Positions 19,329 through 30,238 are shown, counted from the stretch's first letter. The stretch is DNA of 64,000 nucleotides from Pictodentalium vernedei (GCA_031216915.1 CM062296.1:793471823-793535822), one strand, 5' to 3'. A program made the numbers and translations. Notes: generated from the letters alone by a model not told the origin.

Positions 19329-22300
19329 CACGACTCACTGCTGAACTATTTCAATCGAAGTCTGTGAAACGGGAGAGTGCTATCAAAGGCGTTTTTAAAA
19401 CTTTTGACGTGGTTCCTCGTTGAAGAAAATCGATCCGAAATTGTTCATGGAACGGGTGAAGAAAAAAGTATTGGATTTGTTTCGCAAATACATGAATGTG
19501 GGACTAAAAATTAAGATGATACTCCATTGCGTGATGAATAAAATCGACGTGAAGTCCGGCGAGAGCATCGTGAAAAATCCATATATCAGATCTAACGTCG
19601 AACCCGTATTTTGAGGTTCAGATTTATCAAACGTTTTCGAAAAGATGAAAGACAAGATGTTGACGTCTCGCAAATTATCAACATGAAGGTAGTAATTGGA
19701 CATTCGATGAGATGTTGAAACTCGAAATTCACATAACTAAAAACGATTTGTTGAGAGGGTCTTCCTACGTGAAATTACCGTATTTCCTGGTTAAGAAACA
19801 CGCCGTGATCAACGTGAAAAATAACGATGATCAGTGTTTTAAATGGGCAGTCACCTCCGCTTTATACCCTGTCAAAATGAACATCAAAAGAGTTTCTTCT
19901 TACGAGGTGACTTCTAAAAATCTCGATTGGACCAGAGTGACTTTTCCAATGTGGTTAAAACACATCGAACGTTTCGAGGTTCAAAATCCCACCGTAGCGG
20001 TAAACGTCCTGGGATACGACGAGGAAAAACGAACAATCTATCCTCTCAGACAGACTTTGTATCTCGGAAGAGAAAAGACGATTATTTTATTATTGATTTT
20101 GAATGGTGACAGTCATCATTATTGTTGGGTTAAAAATCCTAGCCAATTACTGTCCAACCAAAATAATAAACATGAACATAAGGTATGTTTATGTTGCAAC
20201 TGCATGAACGTGTTTCACAGTGAAGACTTGTTGGCAAAACATCAGGAATATTGCAACGAAAATCAAGGTGTCGCCATCAAAATGCCAAAACCTAACACCA
20301 TCGTGAAGTTTGAAAATCACAATAGAAGGTTAAAAGTACCATTCGTCGTGTATGCTGATTTCGAATGTTTCACCACGAAAATGAGTTCCTGTCAACCCAA
20401 CGCTCTTCAAAGTTATGTCGAAAGATATCAAAAATACATGCCTTCGGGCTATTGCATTTACGTGAAATGCGCTTTCGACTCACAACACGACATGGGTCCC
20501 TTCACCTACACGAAACAGTATGAAGACGACGACGTGACTCAAAGGTTCGTGGAAGAGTTAGAATGGAAACTTCAAATGTTATACGACAAATTCAAAACTC
20601 CAGCAAAAATGATCATCACGCGAGAGCAGCAGGACGAAAATAACAGAGCCACCGAATGTCACATATGCAAACAATCGTTCGACGAGAATTCGAAGGAAAA
20701 TAGGAAGGTCAGAGACCACGATCATTTCACGGGTCTGTATCGCGGTCCGGCTCACAGCAAGTGTAATTTAAAATATCGAGACGCTGTTTTCTATCCGGTG
20801 ATGTTTCACAATCTCTCAGGTTACGACAGTCATCTCTTCGTGAAAAATCTCGGCACCTCACACGAAGAATTAAATTGCATCACGAACAGCGAAGAAAGAT
20901 ACATTTCCTTCACGAAATGGAAGCTCATGGAGGAGAAAAGAGTAATCGACAGAGAGACGTTGGAAGAAAAAACGAAACCCATTTGTAGAGCCATACGTTC
21001 CATCGACAGTTTTAAATTCAGGTCGACCACTCTGGAAAAATTAGTCGATAATATGAGTAAGGATAAATTTAAAATCACGAGCGAACATTTCGGAGAATGA
21101 GTAGACGTCATGTTGAGGAAAGGAGTCTATCCTTACGATTACATGAACGATCTAAAGAGATTCGAAGACACCGCACTACCTTCGAAAGAAGATTTTTATT
21201 CGAAATTATACGAATCCGACATTTCCGATGAGAATTACGAACACGCTAAAAACGTGTGGAAATTATTCGATATGAAAACCATGAGAGATTATCACGATCT
21301 CTATCAGAAGACTGACGTTCTGCTCTTGGCAGACGTGTTCGTAAATTTTCGAGATGTCTGTTGTCGAAATTACGATCTGGATCCTGCTTGGTATTTCACC
21401 ACACCCGGTCTAGCGTGGGACGCTCTGTTGAAGACCACCGAAGTCCAATTGGAATTATTATCCAACGTGAACATGCTACTCGTGTTCGAAAGGGCTGCGA
21501 GAGGTGGTGTCTTGATGATCTCTCACAGATATTCTGAAGCTAACAATCCCTATATGAAAGAAGGTTTCGATTCGAAATGGTCGACTAAATACATACAGTA
21601 TTGGGACGCCAATAATCTGTACAGTTGGGCTATGAGTCATCCTTTACCGATTGGAAATTTCGAATGGGTGAAGGAACCGGAAGAGATGCAAAAATGGAGA
21701 GACTATCCTTGCATTTTAGAAGTCGATTTGAACTATCCGGAAGAATTACACGATCCACACAACGATTATCCGCTGGCTCCCGAACGAAAGGAACCAAACA
21801 AAGGAGACGAGGAAAAACTCATTCCCAATTTATTTAACAAACTTAACTGCGTCATCTACAGCGAGAATTTGAAACAGTACGTCGATTAGAGGATGAAATT
21901 AGTCAACATACATCGCATCATTCGATTCGACGAAGAGCCTTGGATGAAAAAATACATCGATCTCAACACGAATCTCAGAATTCGAGCCGAGAACAATTTC
22001 GAAAAAGATTTCTTCAAACTCATGAAGAACTGCGTGTACGGTAAATCGATGGAAAACATCAGGAAGAGAACCGACGTTCGACTCGTCACGACTGAGAAAA
22101 GAGCTAAAACATTAGTGGCGAAACCCAATTACAAACACCGAACCATATTCAACGAAAATCTAGTGGACGTTTACATGCAAAAGACGCACCTGAAGTTCGA
22201 CAAACCATATTATCTCGGACCGATCATCTTAGATATCAGCAAGCGATTGATGTACGAGTTTCACTACGATTATGTCAAACGAAAATTTGGTGATAAAGCC

Positions 22301-22968
22301 AAACTACTGTTCACCGACATGGACAGTTTAGTTTATGAGATAGAGACGAAAGACGTCTACCGAGATATATCTCAGGACGTGGCCGAGTGGTTCGACACGA
22401 GCAATTATCCTGTTGATCACCTGTCCAAAATTCAATCGAACGACAACAAGAAGGTGTTGGGTAAATTTAAGGACGAGAGCGGCGGTAAACAAATCGTCGA
22501 ATTCGTGGGCTTGAGACCCAAACTGTATGCTTATCGTCTAGAAGATGAAGAGATCAAGAAGTGCAAAGGAGTTAAAGCGTGCGTGGTGAAGAAAAACATC
22601 TCTTTCCAAGAGTATAAATATTGTCTGTTAGGAAGTGGTCTGGTGTATAAGACTATGAAATCGATTCGAAGTGAAAATCACGACTTGTATACCGAAATAG
22701 TCAACAAGATTTCGCTGATGGCTGACGACGATAAGAGATTCTTATTAGACGATAAAATAAGCACTTTGGCACTCGGACATTGGACTTTAGATCTAATTAG
22801 AGACGATATGAATGTGGATGATTGGATTCCAGATACGATTGTGGATGATAGGATTCCAGAAAATCAAGAAGAATTAGATGGATTCAAAATTATAGAAATC
22901 GATAGAGACATCGAGAGAGTTAGTTTAAAAAGAAAAAGAAAAAAAGAAAAAAAACATAACGTCATTTT
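19329..22968 (+). pseudogene. protein-primed family B DNA polymerase (pPolB), copy A
   Basis: The main frames are 19420-19614, 19712-21100, 21110-21889 and 21893 onwards. Exonuclease motifs: ExoI 'YADFECF' near 20355, an inserted Cys/His 'RDHDHFTGLYRG' module near 20710-20750, ExoII 'HNLSGYDSH' near 20810 and ExoIII 'YQKTDVLLLAD' near 21300. Polymerase motifs: A 'YWDANNLYSWAM' near 21600, B 'KLMKNCVYGKSMEN' near 22020 and C 'LFTDMDSLVYEI' near 22310. All catalytic motifs are preserved, but the gene is broken by a stop near 19612, a frameshift near 19705, a TGA at 21098-21100 and a TAG at 21887-21889. The enzyme replicates the element from a terminal protein. The last frame continues into the protease. 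Confidence 0.9.
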
Positions 22969-23011
22969 AGTGAATTATAATATAATAAATAAAAAAATTA
23001 TATACGCATTT

Positions 23012-23445
23012 ATGAATAAGAAAATAAAGATATCCGTAGAAGGTGTCGTCTTACCTAACGAACCCCTATCCAACATCGATCTGTTGAATGCGGCAAAAGA
23101 TTTGAAAATCAAAGATTTTCTAGGCGTGTTTTCCAGATATGCCTTGCCGAAGAGAAGACCTCGACAATCGGAATGCGGAATTTTAAATCTAGATGATTCA
23201 TCGGGTGAAGGCACTCACTGGTTGGCGTGGATCAAGAATGGGAAGAAGAAAAATTATTATTTCGACAGCTACGGAATCTCGCCGCCAAAAGAAATAAAGA
23301 ACTATTTCAACAAATTGATGGTTCGTTACAACACAGAACAAGTGCAATACCAGATCAAGTGTTTTGCGGTCACCTGTGTCTCTACGTTCTCAAGAGATGG
23401 TCTGAAGGAGATCGATTTCAAGACATTCTCAATGATTTACATTAG
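23012..23445 (+). pseudogene. adenain-type maturation cysteine protease, copy A
   Basis: The homologous region starts at ATG 23012 (MNKKIKISVEG). Catalytic His lies in 'GTHWLAW' near 23212 and the acidic residue in 'YYFDSYG' near 23258. Catalytic Cys lies in 'FCGHLCLYVLK' near 23360, in a frame ending at 23445. A single-base deletion near 23350, relative to copy B, puts the Cys segment in another frame. The protease frame is joined in-frame to the polymerase because of an extra T in a run near 22965; copy B has a stop between them. The enzyme would cleave capsid precursors during maturation. Confidence 0.85.
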
Positions 23446-23461
23446 AGAGAGATTTTTTTTT

Positions 23462-23599
23462 TATAGTATATATAAAGATAAAAAATTATTTTAAAAAAAT
23501 TTTAATCGAATAAAAACGAAAAATAAAATAACATAGTTCATTTTTAATAAACTGCATTTTGAATATATTTTTCTAAAAACAAAGAAATCTCACAACAAC
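23462..23599 (+). promoter_or_regulatory. TATA-like upstream region of the fiber gene, copy A
   Basis: 'ATAGTATATATAAAGATAAAA' at about 23463-23483 lies ~120 bases upstream of the fiber ATG at 23600. Similar TATATATA boxes precede many genes in both copies, for example near 26475, 27908, 29178 and 12590. Confidence 0.4.
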
Positions 23600-24955
23600 A
23601 TGCCAGTTGATAAATTTGGTAGAAGTGACGACGAAAAAGTCAACCTGAGAAAGAAGAGGAAGACGTTCGAAGTCGACGATGGTTACGACGTTGCCAACTT
23701 GGACAAACGTTACATTCGGAGATACGAACCTTGAGAAGAACCTTTGAACATGAACGATAAGAAGCTCTACAATCTTCCCGAGCCAATAGATCTCGCAGAT
23801 GCTGTGACTAAAAAATACGTCGACAGGGGGAAGGCTGATTTCGAATGAATCATGCTAGATAATTACGTGGATAAAACCATGACCGACGATCTCGATCTGA
23901 AATCCAAACGTTTGGTGAACGTCGTAAATCCCATAGATCCCACCGATGCCGCGACCAAGAAATACGTGGACGACTCTCACGCGAGATTCAGCGAACACCT
24001 GAGAAATAGATACGTTCAGAAAACGATGCACTCGGAATTGAACGCCAATTATAACAAGATAATGAATGTGGCCACTCCCACGAATCCTAAGGAAGTGGCG
24101 ACCAAACACTACATAGATCTGGAACAGAAAAAGTCTGACAGACGAGAAATGAAATCGGATCTGAATGTGGGATTCAACAAGATATTGAATCTGTCGAAGA
24201 TCGACGACACAGATGCGGACTCAACCGCGGTCAACAAGGGCTACGTGGATTCTGCCGTGATACGATCACAAGAATACCTAGAATTGCAAGTGGACGATCT
24301 CTACCTGAACAAACAATCTGGCGGAACCATGGAGGGTGGCATCAACATGAACGGTAAGAATTTATTCGGACTCAGGCACGATCCCGAATTCGATTCCAGC
24401 GTGGTCAGCAGAAAGTACATGGACGACAACTCGGTCTGGAGAAAGGGTGACATCATGGAAGGTAAACTAGACATGGGTGGACACGCGCTCACGAATCTAC
24501 TGGATCCCATGAACATGACGGATGCCTGCACCCTGATGTCGGTGGTGGAGAAAGTTAAATATGCTAGACAATTGATCACTGTGTGGGCTGAAGAGGCCGG
24601 CGCCTTAGATGAGGGAAAAGCTGAGTGGTCTTTCGGAAATGGAGGGAGCGGATCGAAACATGGTCAGGTGGGATATCCCAAGCCGTTGGGAGGTGAAATC
24701 CTTTGAATGAGTCTGGCTTCCTCGGATTTGAATAAAAGAGCGGTCATCAATCTCATGGTGGATGGTGTAGAGAGCGATAAGAGATACAGCGTCGAAAAGA
24801 CGGAGAATCAACACGCGAATGTTAGCACGTTCGGCATGCCTCTCAAAGTGAACGCCGGAGACAGGATTAATTTCATTACGAAAACCAATAATCCCGAAGC
24901 CGCCTCTTCCGTGGTGAGTCTACTGATCGAACTAGATCCTTTGAACAAACAGTGA
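23600..24955 (+). pseudogene. fiber-like attachment protein with repeated shaft, copy A
   Basis: One frame of 452 codons holds three TGA stops (23732-23734, 23846-23848, 24704-24706). After a basic N-terminus come five or so shaft repeats of 35-45 residues with the pattern 'L..K.L.N...P....DAATKKYVD', like phage tail-fiber and collar repeats that form trimeric stalks. The last ~140 residues are a Gly/Ser/Thr-rich head starting near 'LITVWAEEAG' and ending 'SLLIELDPLNKQ', consistent with a beta-sandwich receptor-binding domain (inference). Copy B has CGA where copy A has TGA at the first and third stops. The second TGA lies in sequence shared by both copies. The gene is convergent with the capsid gene. 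Confidence 0.75.
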
Positions 24956-25023
24956 ACGCATGGAAAATAATGAATTAAAAAAATAATGTGTGATTATTAA
25001 AAACAAAAAAGACAAAAAAAAAA

Positions 25024-25068
25024 GTAATGAGATTTAGAAAGATGTTCAATCTCTCTAGATCACATTAC
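25024..25068. terminator. GTAATGAGAT palindrome h3, copy A
   Basis: GTAATGAGATTTAGA...TCACATTAC lies between the convergent fiber (ends 24955) and capsid (ends 25141) genes, with A/T runs on both sides. The same position in copy B holds 30239-30284. Confidence 0.5.
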
Positions 25069-25140
25069 TTTATTTATTTTTTTTTTTAATAATCACACAT
25101 TATTTTTTTTTGTTTTTTATTTTTTTTTCACACTCGTCTC

Positions 25141-26377
25141 TCATCGAATGATCAACATCTTATTTCCGTCCGATTCGAATTGTAATTCTCTGTCCGACAG
25201 GACCAGGGCGAAGGCTTCGGTTTTTCTTGGCACGTTCCTATCGAATTGCATCTTGATCTGAATGTCTAAGATGCTACTCCTGAGTCGTTCACTCTGTTTA
25301 CTGACGTCGAATACGAACATGGGATACATCAACTTGTATTTGCCGGGAGACATGTTAGGGTTGCTCATCAATTCGTCTAGACTGTGATACTTCTTTTTAA
25401 AATCAGCGGCGTCGCCGTACAGTCTGCAGAAATCATTCTTGTCGAACGATGCGTTGTAATCGATTGCTTGATATCTCCTGGCGTTCAGAAACACTTGTAT
25501 GTTTCTCAAATGGTAGTGATCGAACAGCGACGCATTCTTTTCCTGAGACCCGTCCCTATCGGTCTGAAACGCAACCACGATGAAATGCGGTCTCTCGGAA
25601 GCGGATTTCACCGTCAATCTCCAATCGAAGTGATTTGTGGAGAGAGGAATGCTAGCCATGTCGCACTGTCTCATTCTAAATCCCACGGGTAATTTACTCT
25701 TGGATTCTATGATCTTGTAGAGACGCGCTTTCTCCACGATTGAAGGCTCCACATGCGGAATGAACCACGATATCTTGTGTAGAGTTATCTTACCCGCATC
25801 GGACGCAGTGAGTCTCACTATTGCGTCGTCGTTTCCTTTTCGACGTCAGATTGTGTTTGAATCCGTACATGCTCTTGTTGTAATCGTCCGCAAATCCGAA
25901 GATGTGTTTCAAAGGTATCCTGAACGAAAACGTTCCTTTAGGCCTGGATGTCTTGACGACGTAGTCGAATATGGCGACGGCACTAACAGGGCCGACGGTG
26001 TCTTTCACCCACAACTGATTAAGTCTCGTCAAGAGTCCGATCATCGTGGTGGCCTGACCGGGATGAAACACAGATTCTATCTCTTGTCCGGATAGCATGT
26101 ATTTTATATTACTGAATAGATGCATGATGCCATTATTGGCTACAGTAACCGTGTCGTCGTCGGCGTAGTCGCTCCCATCTTCCTTGGTGAGACGTCCCTG
26201 CACCACTATGTAACTTTCGCTAGGATGTACGAATAGATCTTGAGTTTGAACATTGATTCTTATCTCTCCCGCATTGTTCAAACTTGTTCCAGTTACCGGT
26301 TCATATTCGTGAACCTCATATTCTTGAATACTTTCATCTTTCACTATGCTTTGTGCTATATCTAGTATATTTGTCAT
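25141..26377 (-). pseudogene. major capsid protein, double jelly-roll type, copy A
   Basis: The N-terminal frame is 26377 down to about 25840 and the C-terminal frame runs to 25141; a one-base indel near 25843 separates them. Total about 411 codons. Landmarks: 'GEIRINVQTQDLFVHPSES' near residue 35, 'FSNIKYMLSGQEIESVFHPG', 'FRIPLKHIFGFADDY' before the break, 'RQCDMASIPLSTNHFDW' after it, and 'MYPMFVFDVSKQSERLR' near the C-terminus. This family is the predicted hexon-like capsid protein of invertebrate Polintons. A TATA-like box lies near 26475. The gene is convergent with the fiber gene. Apart from the indel it is complete. Confidence 0.85.
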
Positions 26378-26538
26378 TTTAAAGGATTTTTAGTTTTTTG
26401 TTTATTAATTAACTTGCTTTCTTTATCTAAAAAATAGTTTTTAATTATTTCTTATTATTATTTTTTTCTCTCTTATATATATGAGTGTAAACAAGAAAAT
26501 GTTAAAGAGAGTAAATAAAAAAAAATTTGTTTTCTTTA

Positions 26539-27866
26539 TCAAAACTTTGTCTTCTGTAATTGTTGTTCGTAAAACTTTCTGATGATCTCTTCTCCATCCA
26601 AAGCTTCGATTTCGTAAGTCACCGGATCGGTGTGAAATATTTTGATTATCACGAAGATTTCCGAGGTCCATCGAGGAGTATAACCCTTTTCGAAGTGCTT
26701 CTTATAAGCGTAAATTCTCACTCGATCACCGACCGCAAATTTCGGCGTTCTAGACTTCTTCCTGATCTTAGATCTCTCAGGATATAGATTCGCGTAGACC
26801 CGTTTTTCGTTTCGAGGATCGCTAGCTTCCGCAGGAGTCATCTTGATCGATCTGTGTCGCGTGTTGTTGTAATCTTTGACCAGACCGTTCAGAGCATATA
26901 TGTATTTCTTGGTCGAATTCGCCGTGAAGTATCTGTGCATCTTTTCCTTCATCGTTCGATTCCAACGTTCCACCATGCTAGGTTTCTCTTCGTTTTCGAT
27001 CGAGTAGGGGTCTACCAATCGATGAACGTGCTTGTTGTAGAATTCCTTTCCCTTATCCACCCACAATTTACTCGTTTTCGAGAAGACGAGTCGAACACGC
27101 TCTTCAGAGCCTCGGTGACGCAAGGTCCCGATTTATTCTTCAAAGCTCTGATCCAACCGTATTTGGAAAACACGTCGATGACTGTCATTAGATATTTGAC
27201 AACCTCATTCCACCTCGAAAAAGATCTCATGTCCACCAAGTCGGCAGACCAAATATCATCCAGACCCTTCACGAACACCCTTCTCTTTCAAAATTTACGC
27301 ACTGTGGGTTTGTGTAACTCCTCGGCCAATTCGCTCATCAATAATCGTTTCTTCTTCTTTTCAGATGCGCTTTTTTTTTGAATGCCCCATCCGAATCGAC
27401 GTTTCGCACTGATCAGATTGCCGACCAGTGAACGTTCCATCTTCTCTCTCCTGGTCGGATTCGATATGCCTCTCAATTTCCCCAACATGTTTTTATCGCA
27501 GACGTCCTTGCGAGTCTTGGTGTCGGGATGTTCGTCGTAGCACAGATCATGATCATACGTGGCCGCGTCCACCCTATTCACAGGTTTGCTCCAAGATTTG
27601 GGAGTCAGATCGGCGTTGAGTCTCTTGTTCAATTTCGTTCTGGGTCCCGTGAAACTGTGACCGAGCAGATGCATTTCGAAAGGTAGATTATTGATCATTT
27701 TATTCACGATGCCTTTACCTTTGCTCGCGTTCTTTTTTTTGACAAATCGTGTCTTGACAGAACCACACACATCGCAAATTCCGCGAAGCATCTGTCTGTC
27801 GTTTTTAGTTCGCACTTCTCGAGAATTACTCGTCTCGGTAACTCTCTTACACTTTACGCAATACAT
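26539..27866 (-). pseudogene. zinc-ribbon + PLA2-like + retroviral-type integrase fusion, copy A
   Basis: The frame from 27866 starts with a DUF5679-type zinc ribbon ('YCVKCKRV...GICDVCGSV'). A phospholipase A2-like segment follows with catalytic dyad 'YDHDLCYDEH' near 27545, a 'GHSFTGPRTK' loop near 27650 and a downstream 'DVCDKNML'. The frame runs to 'LHKPTVRKF', a TGA at about 27288, and continues in frame as integrase: first Asp in 'WSADLVDM' near 27250, second in 'LWVDKGKEFYN' near 27060 and Glu in 'EKPSMVERWNRTMKEKM' near 26970. An SH3-like C-terminal domain ends at 26539. A frameshift near 27080 breaks the integrase. It would supply membrane-active and DNA-integration functions. Confidence 0.85.
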
Positions 27867-27960
27867 TTTTTTAAGAGTTATTTAAATTAATTTCGTTTTT
27901 TTATTTTATATATAAATTTAATAATGAATCAATTCTGTTCTTATTATATATATTTTTTTT

Positions 27961-28622
27961 TCAATCGCTGCTCTTGAGTTCTATCATCTTACTGAATTCC
28001 TCCCTGGCCTCTTTCCTCCCCTTTTCCACGAGAGAATCCTTCATTCTTCCTTGATGATCTGACGAGTCTTGATTCTCACAGCTTCTTTCATGGCATCGTA
28101 TTTCGTTTTCTCGCTCAATATCGTGAAGTATTCTCCGTCCGATACCCTACCATCTTTCAACGCCATAGAGATCATTTCGGATATCGTGTCGATCTTGGAG
28201 TTGGCCAATACGCGAATCTTGTCATGTTTTCTCGCCTTCAGATATAATTTCCTACTCAAAAAGTTTCTGAGCATGCTAAACAATCTGGCGGCGAGAGCCA
28301 CTCCTTCTACGGGCAACACGATTGGAATGCCGACCACGTTCGACAACAATCCGATGCTGGCCATGTGTAAACCCATGGAAATCGTGATGAGTGTCGTGTC
28401 GATCATGTTGACGAATGTCACGAAACGCGAATACTTCTTCTTGAGGGAACAACGAGAATCTCTCTCTCGAATTAGATACTCTTGGATTCTACTGATTTGA
28501 TCGATGCGATACCTCTCTCCTCTTTCTCTTTCTTCTAGCGACGGTGCCATCGGCAAAACGTCGATCGGCTTCTCATCCTCGTCGTCCACTAACATCGGAT
28601 ACAATTTATTTCTGGTTCTCAT
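27961..28622 (-). pseudogene. conserved Polinton membrane/coiled-coil protein, copy A
   Basis: The main frame of 193 codons (28622-28041) has an acidic N-terminus and a long Arg/Glu coiled coil ('QISRIQEYLIRERDSRC'). Two or so hydrophobic segments ('MGLHMASIGLLSNVVGIPIV' and the following Leu/Ala-rich stretch) and a Lys-rich helical tail follow. A one-base shift near 28043 breaks the frame just before the conserved end, which runs on to 27961 (KMIELKSSD). The family is widespread in Polintons and unnamed; membrane insertion is predicted, function unknown. It lies upstream of the Cys-rich gene on the same strand. Confidence 0.6.
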
Positions 28623-28715
28623 TTTTGTTTTTTTTCTTTCTAATATTAGATAAAAAATTTATGTGTGTATTTATTTTATTTTCTATTCTCCCTTATTTTA
28701 TATCAACGAGAAAAC

Positions 28716-29090
28716 TTAGACGTATGCTTCATTGAACAATAATTTCATGATGCATCCCTTATCTCGTAAAGTCAGACTTTTACGTGCCAATTTCTGTTCT
28801 TCTGAATCTGTGGGCTTGCTTTGATCCTTACAGTAGAGTAATCTCTTCCAAAACGCAATCACTTCATTGATTTGAACGCGTTCGAACGCCGGTTCGAAAT
28901 TCTTGACGACCATATCTTCCCTTTCCATCCACAGACACGAATGATTCTCGTGATCAAAGTCTAGGTGATCCCGACATCCGACGCATCGTTCTAACAAGAG
29001 ACAACCTAGTTGTTCGTTCACGCAGAATGCGTAGGCTCTCATCAGCATTTTTAAAAGAAACCTTACTCTAATATCCTGAGAATCGCTCAT
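28716..29090 (-). CDS. Cys/His-rich small zinc-binding-like protein, copy A
   Basis: An intact frame of 124 codons starts at ATG 29090. The core 'ERCVGCRDHLDFDHENHSCLW' has C-x2-C ... H-x2-H/x2-C spacing, compatible with one zinc site. Similar 'CYGC..DHPSQ..H.CL' proteins occur near the ends of invertebrate Polintons. The function is unknown; a regulatory role is a guess. A TATA-like 'ATATATATAGGGGAG' lies upstream near 29178. Its counterpart in copy B is lost. Confidence 0.6.
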   Translation of the reverse strand: MSDSQDIRVRFLLKMLMRAYAFCVNEQLGCLLLERCVGCRDHLDFDHENHSCLWMEREDMVVKNFEPAFERVQINEVIAFWKRLLYCKDQSKPTDSEEQKLARKSLTLRDKGCIMKLLFNEAYV

Positions 29091-29192
29091 GATTTAAGTA
29101 TTTTTTTTTATTATCTATTCGATTTGATATATTTATTTTTTTTAAATAACTATTTATTTATATTTTTTTCTCCCCTATATATATCAATCAAA

Positions 29193-29932
29193 AACGTGAC
29201 AACAGGCTTGCGAATTTCTAACACACCGACAACAACACTCTTCGTTCAAAACATTTCCATCAAGTGCTCATCGAGATCACCTCGCAATAACATGCGCCAG
29301 TCTCACTTCGAGAAACGCGACAGTGGGTTTGCTGATTCAAACATCACCTCTTCACGCAAGTCGATTTCAGACCTAAAATACGCAGAGTGGATCTCCGTCT
29401 ACGCCTCCATTGGGTTTCAGTGTAAAAATCGTGTACAGATACGGATTGTTAGAATCGGCAAGAGGATGATGTTAGAAAAAACGTTTTTTTGCTCGCAATT
29501 TAAAACTGAATCCTATGGGAGAAATCCATTTGCCGATTCAAACATCATCAGACCTAAAATCCTCAGAGTGGATCTCCGTCTACGCCTCCATTGGGTTTCA
29601 GTGTTAAAATCGTGTATACGGATGCAGATTGTTAGAATCGGCAAGAGGATGATGTTAGAAACGGCAAAACGTTTTTTTGCTCGCAATTTAACACTGAATC
29701 CTATGGGAGAAATCCATTTGCCGATTTCAATCAAAATGGTACATGTACATGTACGTAAAACTACGGGCGTCTAGGATACAATTCAGTGTTAAATATATTC
29801 TAACACACCCTAAAAACCTTAAAATCTTGTACATGTACACGATTTTAACACTAAATCCAAGTGTTTGGAGGTGTACATGTACACGTACACGTACATGTAC
29901 GTTGATGGTTGAACCGCCGTGTATCACCTACT
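29193..29932. repeat. Polinton copy A right terminal inverted repeat
   Basis: Inverse of 12662-13411 with a few substitutions and indels, ending GTATCACCTACT-3' at 29932. The ORF across it is not a gene. The two TIR copies differ enough to show that the insertion is not recent. Confidence 0.9.
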
Positions 29933-29938
29933 GATGAG
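29933..29938. repeat. 6 bp target site duplication of Polinton copy A, right
   Basis: GATGAG, matching GACGAG at 12656-12661 at five of six positions. Confidence 0.8.
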
Positions 29939-30217
29939 GTTTGATTAAAAATATTTCACAAGATTCGCTAGTAATAATTCTAGACACTTCAGTCAGAACA
30001 GAACCTTTGATATTGACCGATTATATGAGACGCAAAATTCAAAGTAAAATCTTGATATAAGACCAGAAAACTTTTAGACACGTTGACGTATAGAGGACCA
30101 ACTGCTTTTCGAGAATTTATAAAAGCTCTCCGCAATGCGAAAATAGATGTCGACTCGTGTTTCGAGACAGGCGATCCAATTTTACGAGATGAAACATTAC
30201 AAGAAATAACATATTAA
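29939..30217 (+). pseudogene. copy B CARD-like (death-fold) cargo gene, 3' piece
   Basis: Continuing the frame opened at 12619, the plus strand shows a helix-rich region with 'LTDYMRRKIQSKIL' near 30020-30060, a stop near 30060 and a small frameshift. Then comes a clear 'LLDTLTYRGPTAFREFIKAL' segment (about 30070-30130) running to a stop at 30215-30217. 'LLDxLxxRGxxAFxxFxxAL' is the hallmark helix 3-4 pattern of caspase-recruitment domains. A CARD would interact with host apoptosis or inflammasome-type partners; the role in the element is inference. The gene lies between capsid and fiber, is absent from copy A, and is interrupted by copy A. Confidence 0.65.
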
Positions 30218-30238
30218 AAACAAACAAAAAAATAAAAA

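Larger units (their letters stand above)
12662..29932. mobile_element. Polinton/Maverick (adintovirus-like) element, copy A, TIR to TIR
   Basis: This is a 17.27 kb element bounded by inverted repeats that start 5'-AGTAGGTGATAC and by a 6 bp target duplication with one mismatch. Plus-strand genes: conserved virion protein, small basic protein, ATPase fragment, GLYLK protein and a small ORF. Then come minus-strand copies of an unknown gene, plus-strand polymerase, protease and fiber genes, and minus-strand capsid, PLA2/integrase fusion, membrane protein and Cys-rich protein. Most genes carry stops or frameshifts and about 1.36 kb (ATPase C-terminus plus penton-like gene) is deleted. It is inserted in copy B. 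Confidence 0.92.

Noticed and set aside
21098-21100. Selenocysteine at the shared TGA
   Set aside because: No supporting feature such as a SECIS-like element was seen and the polymerase family does not use selenocysteine; ancestral defect or read-through is more plausible.
22975-23494. Natural polymerase-protease fusion gene
   Set aside because: Copy B has a stop between them and the join in copy A depends on one extra T.
29124-29774. 216-codon ORF across the right TIR of copy A
   Set aside because: It coincides with terminal repeat sequence, is matched by ORFs in both orientations at the other TIR, and has no domain.
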